Origin: Coxiella endosymbiont of Dermacentor marginatus
Lineage (GTDB): Bacteria; Pseudomonadota; Gammaproteobacteria; Coxiellales; Coxiellaceae
Assembly (NCBI RefSeq): GCF_907164955.1
Contig: NZ_OU015521.1
Location: 372,001-436,000, forward strand
Direction of reading: 5' to 3'
Length of the DNA stretch: 64,000 bases
Made by a program: the position numbers and the translations under genes. This document shows positions 29,732 through 39,439 of the stretch, piece after piece. Every line of letters starts with the position of its first letter. The first letter of the stretch is position 1. The notes beneath the pieces are model-generated. The model saw only the letters and a list, made by a program, of their open reading frames with translations, made no database searches and was not told the DNA's origin.

Positions 29732-30322
29732 TTAAAATTGATAAATTGTTTTTTCTGTTATGACTAAATTTAATGGAATATCCCATTTTCCAAAGGGAAT
29801 TTTATCAATTTTTTGAAATTCATAAGCAATACCTACCAGTAATGGATTTTTTGAGTCCTTACCTTTTAAAGGCGCTAAAGTTCGATCATAGTATCCAGCT
29901 CCATAACCTAATCGATTACCTTTTTCATCAAAGGCAACTAAAGGTAAAAAAATTAAATCAAGATCTGCTAAAGAAGTAGGGTTTTCTCTGGATATATTAG
30001 GTTCTTCAATGTTGAAACGGTTTTGAATTAAAGGATTTTCTAAAAGGTAGGAATAAAAATTTAAACGCTGCTGATGAGAATGTAAGACAGGTAAATAACA
30101 ATTTTTTCCCATTTTCTGAGATTTTATGAGTATATTATCAATGCTCACTTCACCATCGTATGCTCTATAGAACGCGAGATTTTGACTAGCTTTGAAAGAA
30201 TGAAGTGTTATCGTGTTATTGCAAACTGCTTGAGCCACATAAGTTTGTTCTTGAAGAGAAAGAACATTACGGCGATGACGCATAAGAACACGCAGTTCTT
30301 TTTTATGAAGGGGCGAATTCAT
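29732..30322 (-). CDS. ygfA: 5-formyltetrahydrofolate cyclo-ligase
   Basis: ATP-dependent conversion of 5-formyl-THF to 5,10-methenyl-THF. 196 aa (E. coli 182-200). The family pattern is clear: KKELRVLMRHRRN at the N-terminus (ATP site), FYRAYDGEVS, DLIFLPLVAFDEKGNRLGYGAGYYDR (in pieces; glycine-rich substrate loop near 140) and the closing IPFGKWDIPLNLVIT. Usual gammaproteobacterial order is zapA-6S RNA-ygfA; here zapA is a relic and no 6S RNA is recognisable. Start ATG at 30322. Serves the folate pool along with folA and folB. Confidence 0.93.
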   Translation of the reverse strand: MNSPLHKKELRVLMRHRRNVLSLQEQTYVAQAVCNNTITLHSFKASQNLAFYRAYDGEVSIDNILIKSQKMGKNCYLPVLHSHQQRLNFYSYLLENPLIQNRFNIEEPNISRENPTSLADLDLIFLPLVAFDEKGNRLGYGAGYYDRTLAPLKGKDSKNPLLVGIAYEFQKIDKIPFGKWDIPLNLVITEKTIYQF

Positions 30323-30422
30323 TAAAGCCTCTATGAAGTCGTTACGTTAAAATTTGGTTGGAAAATATAAACACTGCCTCAGAGACAATTCTTGTTCATA
30401 TTGGTTCAAACGCGAAATTTTT

Positions 30423-30448
30423 AAAAAAAGTCATAGAAAACACTATGA
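30423..30448 (-). terminator. Weak candidate terminator (minus strand)
   Basis: On the minus strand TCATAG pairs with CTATGA across a 6-base loop and is followed by C then seven T. The stem is short and AT-rich, so termination may be inefficient. Confidence 0.35.
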
Positions 30449-30469
30449 TTATATAGCATTCTTTAATTA

Positions 30470-30606
30470 GCTTTCTAGAAATTTTTTAATTCGCCTTTGA
30501 AAATCTTGAATACATTTAAAGCGCTTGTGCTTACCTGGGACATTTGATTTTATAACGTAGTGGGAATTTTTACAGAAATAATATCCTACTCAACATTGCT
30601 TATCAT
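30470..30606 (-). pseudogene. zapA: zapA relic
   Basis: ATG at 30606 follows an AAGGA Shine-Dalgarno. The reading is MISNVE, stop, DIISVKIPTT, a frameshift, then RYKIKCPR, stop, AQAL, stop, MYSRFSKAN, stop, KISRK. This follows the ZapA pattern (SNVE..DI.ILGK.Y.IKCP...AQAL) with at least four stops and one frameshift. ZapA bundles FtsZ filaments. Location between a coiled-coil ORF and ygfA is exactly the conserved zapA position, which strengthens the short match. Confidence 0.62.
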
Positions 30607-30671
30607 GATGTTTCTTCCTTTAACTGTATAATTATTTTTTTTATTTTCCGAGCTATATGAACTTTTCTGTA

Positions 30672-30803
30672 CTAAATAAAAGGATCGGTGCACAACGCGC
30701 TATTTGTTAATTTTTGATGTAGGTTATTTTCTATTTTTAAACGTTTTAACGAACATAATAAGTGATCAATTTGATATTCAATTTTACTGAGTTTCATTAG
30801 CAT
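30672..30803 (-). CDS. Short coiled-coil protein, possibly truncated TIGR02449/ZapB-like
   Basis: 43 codons, MLMKLSKIEYQIDHLL then CSLKRLKIENNLHQKL, with heptad-like Leu/Ile spacing, ending at TAG. Small proteins of about 65 aa (TIGR02449 family, ZapB-like) usually precede zapA in gammaproteobacteria. This ORF has the right position, strand and character but is about 20 residues short, so it may be a truncated remnant. Upstream in-frame codons have no start with a good Shine-Dalgarno. Since zapA itself is dead, function is doubtful. Confidence 0.45.
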   Translation of the reverse strand: MLMKLSKIEYQIDHLLCSLKRLKIENNLHQKLTNSALCTDPFI

Positions 30804-30939
30804 ATGTTGATTGTATTCCTGAAATAGTTGTTCTCCTGGTATGTTTATTTAAAGATACTATTGTACTAGATTAGGTGTTGATCTTAAAAATTAAGAACAA
30901 TGCTTTCTCCTAAATTATGAGCAATCTTGCGAGACTTTC

Positions 30940-32733
30940 TTAGAGCAGCGTTGTTTCTTGACGCAGCCAGTCATTTAGTTCGTTATTCGGCAATAAATCT
31001 TTTAATGTGATGTAAATTTTCCGATGGTAATCGTTAACTTGCTGAATTTCTTGTTTAGTAAGATCTTGCAGATTAATCAATTTCCGATGATACGGGACTA
31101 ATGTAAGATCCTCAAAACCATAGAATGGACCATGACTTGTCATGCTGTCATTTATTTTAAATTTTTCAGTAACTAAACAGAGATTTTCGATTCGAATTCC
31201 GTATTGATTGGTCATGTAAAGACCTGGTTCATTGCTTATAATCATGCCGGGTTGCAGTTGAATCTTTGTGTGATGAGCTGTAATGGCCTGAGGTCCTTCA
31301 TGTACGCACAAATAACTACCAACACCATGTCCAGTTCCGTGACTATAATCTAGCGCTTCACGCCATAAAAATTGATGAGCAAATGCATTGAGGTGCTCCC
31401 CACAGGTCTCTTTGGGAAAGATAGCATGGCGGATCGCAAGATGTCCTTTAAGGACTAAGGTATAAAAATGCATTTGTTCTTTTGTGGGGTTTCCTAAATG
31501 AATAGTACGGGTAATATCCGTTGTTCCAGAAAGATATTGCCCACCTGAATCGATCAAATAAAGTGTAGAATCATCTATAGTAACATCAGTTTCTGGCGTA
31601 GCTGTATAATGCACAACAGCACTATGAGTACCAAAACCACTGATGCTAGGGAAGCTTAAATCCAAACAGCGTGAGTCTGCTCGACGAAAGGCTTCTAGTT
31701 TTTGAGCAGCTGTTATTTCGCTCACGCCTTCTCGCCAGTGGTTTATTAACCAATGTAAAAAGCGCACCATAGCAATAGCGTCAATGATATGCGCCTCACG
31801 CGCGCCTTTTTGCTCTATGGGATTTTTAAGTGCTTTGGCTAGTGTAATAGGACAAGTTTTATAAACAAAATTTTTAGCGTTTTTCAAATGCCTTCGAATC
31901 CACCAACTGGTTGTCTCGGGATCAATCCAAACAGAGTTCGATAAGTTGTTAAGTGCTTTGTCAAACGCATGATAAGGTTTTATCTGAACATGAATCTTTT
32001 TGAAGTAAGTTCTGTTCTCTTCGGTAAGCTTTTGCAAGTTTGTAAATAGAAAGGCTTCATTATAAGTGACTATAGCGTAGCTTAAAGTAAGTGGGTTATA
32101 ATCAATATCGTTTCCTCGAATGTTAAACAGCCAGGCAATATTATCGAGAATATTGATTATGAGAGTATCTGCTTCTGCCAACTGCAAAGTTTTACGGAGG
32201 GTAGTGAGTTTTTTTTCAGCACTTATCCCAGCATATTGTTCTGGATGTACCTGAATAAGGCTGTTTAGAATTGCTGGGTGATCTTTCCATAGTTGGTCCA
32301 CAAGATTATTATCTAGCGGTAAGAGTTTTCCTCTCTCTGGAAGCAAGGCCTGCTCAATTTTTTCTGCTTGTCGAACACTGATAACTTGAGGATCTGTAGC
32401 AAAGAGAATTGGCTGTTTTTGCTTACGTAACCATTGATCGATAGTGGGTGTTTCACATTGGCCTATTTTCATTAATTTAAAAAGCGTGCTGTCAAGTTGC
32501 TGTTCTGCTTGTAAGAAATACCTAGAATCAGTCCACAGAAAAGCGTTATTCATTCCCACAATGACATCTCCTGCGGATCCTGTAAATCCACTAATCCAAG
32601 CTCGTCTTTGCCAATAGGTTGGGGGATATTCATTTTTGTGCGGATCAGTAGATGGAATATAGTAATAGTCAACATTAATTTCTCTCATTAATTGTCGTAA
32701 TTTAAGTAGTCGATTTTTAATGGAGTTTTTAGT
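30940..32733 (-). CDS. Xaa-Pro aminopeptidase, M24B family (long XPNPEP1-like form)
   Basis: Cytosolic metallopeptidase that removes N-terminal residues before proline. 597 aa from ATG 32733 (MTKNSIKNRLLKLR), the length of the three-domain XPNPEP1 type rather than E. coli PepP (441). N-terminal creatinase-like domain: YYIPSTDPHKNEY and ISGFTGSAGD. The catalytic pita-bread domain has all five ligands: DSGGQYLSGTTDITRT (two Asp), HGTGHGVGSYLCVHEGP (His), SNEPGLY (Glu) and GIRIENL (Glu). A 14-residue longer start at 32775 is possible. Divergent from ubiH. Likely feeds amino acids from peptides. Confidence 0.92.
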   Translation of the reverse strand, partial: TKNSIKNRLLKLRQLMREINVDYYYIPSTDPHKNEYPPTYWQRRAWISGFTGSAGDVIVGMNNAFLWTDSRYFLQAEQQLDSTLFKLMKIGQCETPTIDQWLRKQKQPILFATDPQVISVRQAEKIEQALLPERGKLLPLDNNLVDQLWKDHPAILNSLIQVHPEQYAGISAEKKLTTLRKTLQLAEADTLIINILDNIAWLFNIRGNDIDYNPLTLSYAIVTYNEAFLFTNLQKLTEENRTYFKKIHVQIKPYHAFDKALNNLSNSVWIDPETTSWWIRRHLKNAKNFVYKTCPITLAKALKNPIEQKGAREAHIIDAIAMVRFLHWLINHWREGVSEITAAQKLEAFRRADSRCLDLSFPSISGFGTHSAVVHYTATPETDVTIDDSTLYLIDSGGQYLSGTTDITRTIHLGNPTKEQMHFYTLVLKGHLAIRHAIFPKETCGEHLNAFAHQFLWREALDYSHGTGHGVGSYLCVHEGPQAITAHHTKIQLQPGMIISNEPGLYMTNQYGIRIENLCLVTEKFKINDSMTSHGPFYGFEDLTLVPYHRKLINLQDLTKQEIQQVNDYHRKIYITLKDLLPNNELNDWLRQETTLL

Positions 32734-32852
32734 CATTATGATTTCTCTATACCATAACGTCTTTGTTATACTCAATTTTTACACTTTTGTGGTTGATTGG
32801 TGAAGTTAAAAGTATCTCATATATGTTTTTAGTATGATAGGATACTAGTGCT

Positions 32853-34085
32853 ATGCCAGTTTTACAAAATAAATTAGATCTCATTATCATTGGAGCAGGC
32901 CTTATTGGGACAAGTTTAGCAGTTTCTATTTCTATGCAAAATCATGGATTAAGAATCAAAATATTAGAACATAATTTGCCTAATATAAATTTACCTTTAC
33001 AGAAAGATATGAGGCCTATTGCGCTTTCATATGCTAGTTATCAAATATTACGAGCGTTAGGTATATGGGAGAGCTTGGATCCTGAATCATGCCCTATTTT
33101 TACCGTACACGTTTCTGATCAAGGTGCATTAGGAACTTTATGTTTTCGATCTAGTGAATTAGGAATTTCTGCCTTAGGTTATGTAGTTCCCTTTTATAAA
33201 TTACAGGAAACACTTTATCAAAAAGCAGCTTCTCAAAACAATGTGGAAATTATCCCTATTACTGAAATTCTGGCTATTCATTGTAATAATGATATGTCTT
33301 CGGTTAATTACATGACTGTTGAAGGAGAAAAAGACATACAAGCGAGTTTGCTAGTTGCTGCCGATGGAACCCAATCTACAGCTAGACGATTATTGAACAT
33401 TCCTATTGAAGAAAAAAATGAAAATGAAGTTGCGTTAGTTGCCTCAATGGAATTAACAAAGCCGCATAATCAAGTTGCCTATGAGCGATTTACGCCACAA
33501 GGAACACTGGCTATTCTACCTCTCTTTGCGCAGAATCAATGTCGTTTAGTTTGGTCTTTGTCGAAGCAATTGGCTGATAAAGTTAGCCAATATTCCGATA
33601 CAGAATTTCAAGATAAGATTCAGAAAATTTTTAAAAATCGTTTAGGAGACATTAAATCGCTTAAAAGAAGTAAACAATTCCCTTTGCAGCTGCTTGTTGC
33701 TAAAGAACAAATTCGTCCAAGTTTTGTTCTATTAGGAAACGCAGCTCATACTCTTTACCCAATTGCTGCTCAGGGTTTTAATTTAGGATTACGAGATGCA
33801 GCAGCACTCAGCGAATTGATAGTATCTACTTATCAGTGGCATGATCCTTTAATAAAAATTGACATTTTGCAAGAATATATTAAATGGCGTAAAGAAGATC
33901 AGGATCGAATAATTAGGGTAACTCGAAATATTTCTCAATGGTTTGATTTACGATTACCATTAGTGAATCGAGTTCGGGGTTTAGGATTACTAATAACGGA
34001 ATTATTGCCGCCAATTAAAAATCAATTAGCTAAACGCTTACTTGGTTTATCGGGACGTTTACCTAAATCGATGCGATACACTTAA
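32853..34085 (+). CDS. ubiH: UbiH-type FAD-dependent ubiquinone hydroxylase
   Basis: Flavin monooxygenase of ubiquinone synthesis; 410 aa (E. coli UbiH 392). Rossmann start LIIIGAGLIGTSLA (FAD), PIALSYASYQILRALG, VAADGTQSTAR, and the GD-like motif as LLGNAAHTLYPIAAQGFNLGLRD; the GNAA form (N in place of D) is what E. coli UbiH has, supporting UbiH over UbiI/UbiF. Its stop is immediately followed by the ATG of a paralogue, so they form an operon. The promoter must lie in the 119 bases shared with the divergent M24 peptidase gene. Confidence 0.9.
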   Translation: MPVLQNKLDLIIIGAGLIGTSLAVSISMQNHGLRIKILEHNLPNINLPLQKDMRPIALSYASYQILRALGIWESLDPESCPIFTVHVSDQGALGTLCFRSSELGISALGYVVPFYKLQETLYQKAASQNNVEIIPITEILAIHCNNDMSSVNYMTVEGEKDIQASLLVAADGTQSTARRLLNIPIEEKNENEVALVASMELTKPHNQVAYERFTPQGTLAILPLFAQNQCRLVWSLSKQLADKVSQYSDTEFQDKIQKIFKNRLGDIKSLKRSKQFPLQLLVAKEQIRPSFVLLGNAAHTLYPIAAQGFNLGLRDAAALSELIVSTYQWHDPLIKIDILQEYIKWRKEDQDRIIRVTRNISQWFDLRLPLVNRVRGLGLLITELLPPIKNQLAKRLLGLSGRLPKSMRYT

Positions 34086-35312
34086 ATGAATGTGAATAAA
34101 CTGTCTGAAGTGATGCCAGTTACCATTATCGGTGGTGGTATGGTAGGATTGTTATTGGCAGCACTATTAGCAAATGCAAAAATAAGGGTTGCTATTGTCG
34201 AAGAAAAGAGTCCATTGTTGTGTTGGAATAAAAGCAGTTTAGACCCTCGGGTAAGTGCTATTAATGCGGTTTCCGGACGTTTATTGAAAAAACTCGGTTT
34301 TTGGCAGGATATTCGAAAGTCAGCTTATTCTCCTTTGATTAAATTGAATGTATGGGATAGCATTGGTGGTGGAGAGATAATTTTTGATAGCGTAGAGGTT
34401 TGTGCCTCCGCTTTGGGTGTCATTGTTGAAAATCGAGAAATTACTCGAGTTCTTTGGCAAAAGTTAAAAAAAAATCCTCTGGTCGAATTTATTTGTCCAG
34501 AACGTCCTTGTAATGTCTCACATTCTGAAAAATTTATTAATCTTGAGTTCAGCAGTCGAAAAAAAGTTCAAACTTCACTTCTTGTAGGAGCTGATGGTTC
34601 TCACTCGTGGCTTCGTAATCAAATGAATATTGATATACAAGAAAGTTCTTATGAGCAAAGTGCTGTTGTTTCCGTAGTTAAAACCGAAAATCCCCATGAG
34701 CAAACTGGTTGGGAAACATTTTTACCAGATGCTGTTTTGGCTTTATTACCTTTAGCTAATCCCCATAATTGCGCTATTGTTTGGTCGGTTTCTCCGGAAA
34801 AAGCAACACAATTAATGGCCACCGATGACAAATCATTTAATACTGAAATAAGTCATACCTCTAATTTACGGTTGGGTAAAATTCATCGGATTACCCAGCC
34901 CAAAGTTGTTCCCTTAATAATGCGTTATGCAAAAAAATATTTAGATTCTCGTATGGTGTTAATCGGTGATGCAGCACATACGATTCATCCTTTGGCAGGA
35001 CAAGGAGTTAATTTGGGTTTTATGGATGCCGCTTGCTTAGCGCAATGTATAATTGACGCTCGCTACAAAAAACTTGATGTAGGTAGTTTTCGAGTTTTAC
35101 GTCGCTACGAGCGCTGGCGAAAAGGAGACAATCTTATGATGTTAGCTGCCATGAGATTTTTTAAAGAATGTTTTGGTACTCAGTTGTCTTTAATCGTTCA
35201 GATGCGTACGATGGGATTGACGATGATTAATCGACTTAATTTCGTTAAAAATTGTTTTATAAAGATTGCGATGGGTGAAACATTTGATTTACCTGATTTA
35301 ATTATTCGATAA
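34086..35312 (+). CDS. UbiI/UbiF/VisC-family FAD-dependent hydroxylase
   Basis: Second ubiquinone-type flavin hydroxylase, 408 aa. FAD-binding VTIIGGGMVGLLLAALLA, DPRVSAINAVSGRLL, VGADGSHSWLR and LIGDAAHTIHPLAGQGVNLGFMD are intact. It follows ubiH with zero intergenic bases (TAA then ATG). By operon position it corresponds to visC/ubiI of gammaproteobacteria, but sequence alone does not decide between UbiI (C5) and UbiF (C6) activity. Together with UbiA and UbiH it implies aerobic respiration with ubiquinone. Confidence 0.9.
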   Translation: MNVNKLSEVMPVTIIGGGMVGLLLAALLANAKIRVAIVEEKSPLLCWNKSSLDPRVSAINAVSGRLLKKLGFWQDIRKSAYSPLIKLNVWDSIGGGEIIFDSVEVCASALGVIVENREITRVLWQKLKKNPLVEFICPERPCNVSHSEKFINLEFSSRKKVQTSLLVGADGSHSWLRNQMNIDIQESSYEQSAVVSVVKTENPHEQTGWETFLPDAVLALLPLANPHNCAIVWSVSPEKATQLMATDDKSFNTEISHTSNLRLGKIHRITQPKVVPLIMRYAKKYLDSRMVLIGDAAHTIHPLAGQGVNLGFMDAACLAQCIIDARYKKLDVGSFRVLRRYERWRKGDNLMMLAAMRFFKECFGTQLSLIVQMRTMGLTMINRLNFVKNCFIKIAMGETFDLPDLIIR

Positions 35313-35492
35313 ATTAATTAGAATAAAATTAAATTTTTTTGATTGTTAACCTTGCAAATTAATGTGATTTAGAACTTTTTATTACATTGGATGGAATGAG
35401 AAAATTCCTATCAGAAATTACTTCTTGTTTATTTTTAATTAAGAATTTTAGATTTAATATTTTTTTGGGGCAGAAAGAGGAATGAGCCAGCT

Positions 35493-35524
35493 CTCGTGGT
35501 GAAAACGAATATTTTCACCACGAG
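35493..35524. repeat. Perfect 13-bp hairpin after the ubiH operon
   Basis: CTCGTGGTGAAAA (35493-35505) and its complement (35512-35524) flank a 6-base loop; AGC/GCT can extend the stem past one bulged T. It lies 180 bases after the visC-type gene. The downstream sequence is only weakly T-rich, so terminator function is possible but not clear. Confidence 0.85.
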
Positions 35525-35976
35525 GCTGTTATATTTTATGAGATCTTATCTTCCCTGTTTTATATTATATACGGATTTTTAGCTTTCGGATCTACTTATC
35601 TTACCGGAAGCATAATCTATAATAATCTCGTCCATTGTTTTTATCTTAAAAGAGTCCGAATTCACTAATATTAAAAGATATGGGAAATTAGGTGGAACTG
35701 CTTTCTCTAGAAAGATTCCAAACGATAAAACTAAATTCTAATACGCATCAAACTAATAATTATATTTAGCGAAGAATCGATATTCTGTCATCTGGTATTC
35801 CTGATTTAATTCTAGAGAATATGAGGTTACTTAATATTATTTGTTTATCATTTCGGTTGTGCTTAGTTGGAACAGATGAGGATGAAATTTAAGTATTTAG
35901 TGACATAGTAGAAGTAGTTAATCCTATTTTATTATGGCACGAGAACCAAAATGGAAATTAATAGGCTGAGAAACGG

Positions 35977-36026
35977 TATGTACTCCTATTTAATAATATT
36001 TTATGTACTCCTATTTAATAATATTT
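35977..36026. repeat. 25-bp exact tandem duplication
   Basis: The unit beginning TATGTACTCCTATTTAATAA occupies 35977-36001 and is repeated exactly at 36002-36026. No divergence between copies, so the duplication is recent. Confidence 0.92.
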
Positions 36027-36171
36027 ACAGCTTCTTGGAACTTGGATGCGTTCCTTTCATCTCTACTTCTTGCTTTTTCTGGGAAGGATTAATATCTTCT
36101 TAATAACACCTCATTCAAGATAATTCTCTTCTTTCTCAAGAAAGAAATAATTGTGTTACAATTTTCTTCTC

Positions 36172-37875
36172 ATGAAGATTAGCCAATTTTTTCTGGCCAC
36201 TGTTAAAGAAATTCCTTCGGATGCGAAACTGACGAGTCATCGTTTGATGATTCGTTCTGGTATGTTGCGTAAATTGGCAAGTGGATTATACACATGGTTA
36301 CCGTTAGGATTGCGAGTGCTAAAAAAGGTAGAAAATATTGTACGAGAAGAAATGAATCGGAGTGGTGCGCTAGAACTATTAATGCCCATCGTGCAACCTG
36401 CGAGCTTATGGCAAGAATCGAACCGTTGGGAAGCGTATGGAGCAGAATTATTAAAAATTGTTGATCGGCATAAAAATACATTTTGTTTTGGCCCCACTCA
36501 CGAAGAAGTAATGATGGATATCGCTCGGCAGGAATTAAATAGTTATAAACAATTACCTGTTAGCTTTTATCAGATTCAAACAAAATTTCGCGATGAAATT
36601 CGCCCACGATTTGGCATGATACGTTCGCGTGAATTTTTAATGAAAGATGCGTATTCTTTTGACCTTGATAAAAAAGGTATGCAAGCAACTTATAATAAAA
36701 TGTATAACACTTATACACGTATATTTACGCGTTTAGGATTAAATTTTCGTACAGTATTAGCAGATACAGGGACTATTGGCGGTGACTATTCCCACGAATT
36801 TCAAGTGCTGACCGATGTGGGTGAAAATATTGTAGTCTATAGTGATGAAAGTGATTATGCGGCTAATATTGAAAAAGCGAGCGCTCAAGCGCCTCAAGGT
36901 GAGCCAGCTAATCCTACGAATTATATGACTAAAATAGCTACCCCTGGTATTCGCACAATTAAACAATTAGCTGAATTAATAAATATTTCTCCTAAAAATG
37001 GGATCAAAACACTCATTGTGAAAGGAAAGGATATCCCTTTTGTAGCATTAATTTTAAGAGGTGATCATGAGTTAAATCATATAAAAGCTCAAAATATGTC
37101 TAGGGTTGCTTCTCCTTTAGTTTTTGCCATCGAAAAAGAAATTAGAGAAACTATTGGTGCTGGGCCTGGATCTTTAGGGCCTGTAAATTTGGCGTTTCCT
37201 TATATCGTGGATCGAGACGCTGCACATTTGGCCAATTTTTGTTGCGGAGCCAACGAAGATGATTTCCATTTTGTAAACGTTAATTGGGGTCGTGATATTC
37301 CTTTAAGAGAAGTTGCTGATCTTCGGAATGTGGTTGAAGGTGATCATAGTCCTGATGGCAAAGGTCGCTTACGATTTGCCAAGGGAATAGAGGTAGGACA
37401 AATATTTCAACTTGGCGAAAAATATAGCCGAAAAATGCATGCCACTGTAATCGATGAAATGGGGCAAAGTCGTTATATTCAAATGGGTTGTTATGGAATA
37501 GGTATTTCACGAACAGTAGCGGCAGCCATCGAGCAGAATCATGATGAAGCAGGAATTATTTGGCCTGAAGTGATGGCTCCTTTTTCAGTAGCTTTAATTG
37601 GTCTCAATAGGCATAAGTCTTATCGAGTACAATCATCTTGTGAACGAATCTATCACGAATTGATCGAAGCGGGTTTTGAAATCCTTTGGAATGATCGAAA
37701 AGAATACCCAGGTACTATGTTTGCAGATATGGATTTAATAGGTATTCCTCATCGATTGGTTGTTAGTGAGCGTAGCTTAAATGAAAATGTAGTGGAGTAT
37801 AAGTTTCGTCGAAATCTTGTGACAGAAGACGTGCCTCTTGAACACCTAGTAGCTTTTTTAAAAGAAAAAAGCTAA
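36172..37875 (+). CDS. proS: Prolyl-tRNA synthetase
   Basis: Class II synthetase charging tRNA-Pro; 567 aa from ATG 36172 ([13 protein letters not shown]), close to E. coli (572). Motif 1 region around [17 protein letters not shown], motif 2 [25 protein letters not shown] (in pieces), the editing insertion domain (~225-400) with [10 protein letters not shown] and GPGSLGP, and motif 3 [17 protein letters not shown] are all present, followed by the anticodon domain (DDRKEYPG-like [14 protein letters not shown]). A GTG at 36151 is less likely. Stands alone. Confidence 0.96.
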   Translation: MKISQFFLATVKEIPSDAKLTSHRLMIRSGMLRKLASGLYTWLPLGLRVLKKVENIVREEMNRSGALELLMPIVQPASLWQESNRWEAYGAELLKIVDRHKNTFCFGPTHEEVMMDIARQELNSYKQLPVSFYQIQTKFRDEIRPRFGMIRSREFLMKDAYSFDLDKKGMQATYNKMYNTYTRIFTRLGLNFRTVLADTGTIGGDYSHEFQVLTDVGENIVVYSDESDYAANIEKASAQAPQGEPANPTNYMTKIATPGIRTIKQLAELINISPKNGIKTLIVKGKDIPFVALILRGDHELNHIKAQNMSRVASPLVFAIEKEIRETIGAGPGSLGPVNLAFPYIVDRDAAHLANFCCGANEDDFHFVNVNWGRDIPLREVADLRNVVEGDHSPDGKGRLRFAKGIEVGQIFQLGEKYSRKMHATVIDEMGQSRYIQMGCYGIGISRTVAAAIEQNHDEAGIIWPEVMAPFSVALIGLNRHKSYRVQSSCERIYHELIEAGFEILWNDRKEYPGTMFADMDLIGIPHRLVVSERSLNENVVEYKFRRNLVTEDVPLEHLVAFLKEKS

Positions 37876-38520
37876 AAGTGAATTTTATGTTGTTGGTTAT
37901 AAATGCAACAGTTCTCGTATTCAGTTCATAGTCTATATAATATGCTGCTTACTCATTGATGCTCCTTCATTCGATCAGTAGTAGGAATCATTCACTTACA
38001 AGCAAGGCGTCCTTCCAAAAATAATGCTATTATACTGATTTAATAGTTTTTTAATTTTTGTGATCCTTCCAGATTATTGTCTACATAGAGTAAAAATTAA
38101 AAAGAGAGAGAATATCCCTTAACCTTAATTTCTCTCAATTTTTCTAGTATCCATTTAATAATAGAAGCTCTAGTGATCGGCTATTAAACAATCATGTCTT
38201 ATGATAATCAACCAAAGCTTAACATACTGCATATCTTTTTAGTAGAATAGTTTTCTTAATTAATACATTTCTAAGTTTCTTAACTAGTCTGATTACTGCG
38301 CAGATTTTGCTGGATTGTTATAGGAGGTTATATATAATTAGGGGTGAATATTTTAATTTCTTGTTTGGCACCTAACTATTGTATTCTTTTTTAGTTGTTT
38401 AGTTTTGTATAATGTAACTAATTATCTTTAATGGTTGCCTATGAAGTGCAAGATAGGTTGTGGTAAATATCAGAAGAATTACAAAAATATTTCTAATATT
38501 TAATATTTCCAGTATTTAAT
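37876..38520. other. Intergenic before tolA; tolQ/tolR not present
   Basis: 645 bases without a gene. In most gammaproteobacteria tolQ and tolR lie immediately upstream of tolA; no trace of their membrane helices could be found in any frame. Confidence 0.6.
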
Positions 38521-39393
38521 GTGATCAAGTTTAGGAGGGCTAATGAGGTGTTGAAAATATCGCCCCCTTACTGTTTGCCGTTCGGTGTTTCTATTTTCTT
38601 TCATATAATTCTATTAATTCTGTTCACTATCAATTTATCTTCTTCGAATACTTATCGGATAAATAATCCATCGTCTTCTGTGACTTTTATTAAAAATATT
38701 AAAGCAGAAACTGTAAGCCAAACAGTTATTGACAATGAAATTAATGCTATGAAGATAGCAAAAAAACAAAAACACGAAGCTAAACAAGCATGCGCTCGAG
38801 GATTGAAAGAAAAAATTCAAGTGTTAAAAAAACAAAAAATCGCTAAACAAAAGCGGCTTACGGATTTGCATATGAAACAACTGCACATAAAACAAAAGAA
38901 GAAACAAGAAGCAGTAGTAAGAAAAAAGGAATTAGATTTAAGAAAGCAGCAGCAGAAAATTACATATCATCGAATAGTATCTAAACAACAAAAATTACAA
39001 CAGCAACTATTACAAAAAGAAATACAGCGAGAGCAAACTCAAGTAGCTAAAATGTGTCAGACAGAGCAAAATCAAAGAATTTTAGATCGATACAAAGCAC
39101 AAATCATACAAGTTATCCAACAACAATGGATTATGCCTGTAAACACTAATAAAAATCTTTTTTGTATTTTACTTATTCGCTTAGCGCCTGGTGGAGCTGT
39201 TTTATCGGTAACAACACTTCAGAGCAGTGGTGATCCTGTGTTAGACCGTTCAGCTCGAGTGGCGGTCTTTAAGGCTTCTCCTTTACCAGTACCACAAGAT
39301 AGTTCTCTCTTTTCTCAATTTCATGAATTGCGCTTGACAGCTCGACCTTTGCAAGTTAAAGCCAATACTTGGCCCTCGTTGCATAAAAGTTAG
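38521..39393 (+). CDS. tolA: TolA-like envelope-spanning protein
   Basis: Inner-membrane-anchored rod linking the TolQR motor to TolB-Pal. 290 aa, shorter than E. coli TolA (421). One N-terminal membrane helix (~20-38, [17 protein letters not shown]), a long Lys/Gln-rich helical segment (~70-195), and a C-terminal TonB/TolA-type domain ([14 protein letters not shown]...[19 protein letters not shown]). The start is GTG at 38521; a later TTG before KISPPY is an alternative. Followed by tolB, pal, cpoB. No tolQR beside it, so motor subunits must lie elsewhere or be missing. Confidence 0.85.
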   Translation: MIKFRRANEVLKISPPYCLPFGVSIFFHIILLILFTINLSSSNTYRINNPSSSVTFIKNIKAETVSQTVIDNEINAMKIAKKQKHEAKQACARGLKEKIQVLKKQKIAKQKRLTDLHMKQLHIKQKKKQEAVVRKKELDLRKQQQKITYHRIVSKQQKLQQQLLQKEIQREQTQVAKMCQTEQNQRILDRYKAQIIQVIQQQWIMPVNTNKNLFCILLIRLAPGGAVLSVTTLQSSGDPVLDRSARVAVFKASPLPVPQDSSLFSQFHELRLTARPLQVKANTWPSLHKS

Positions 39394-39439
39394 TAATAAC
39401 ATTATAATCTATCAGAAATATCTCAATGCAATAAAAGCC

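Larger units (their letters stand above)
30323..30939. other. Remnant zapA region between ygfA and the M24 peptidase
   Basis: About 620 bases holding, on the minus strand, a short coiled-coil ORF, a zapA relic and a weak hairpin with a U-tract. Only ~100 bases separate the hairpin from ygfA, too little for a ~180-nt 6S RNA; a segment containing TTTGAACCAA near 30395-30405 recalls the 3' half of 6S RNA but does not fold convincingly. Confidence 0.55.
35313..36171. other. Intergenic (visC-proS) with hairpin and tandem repeat
   Basis: About 860 bases lacking a gene. Holds a 13-bp hairpin at 35493-35524 that may end the ubiH operon and an exact 25-bp tandem duplication at 35977-36026. No remnant identified. 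Confidence 0.6.

Noticed and set aside
30323-30600. 6S RNA (ssrS) upstream of ygfA
   Set aside because: Expected by synteny and a TTTGAACCAA-like segment is present, but the space is too short and a long central-bubble hairpin could not be drawn.
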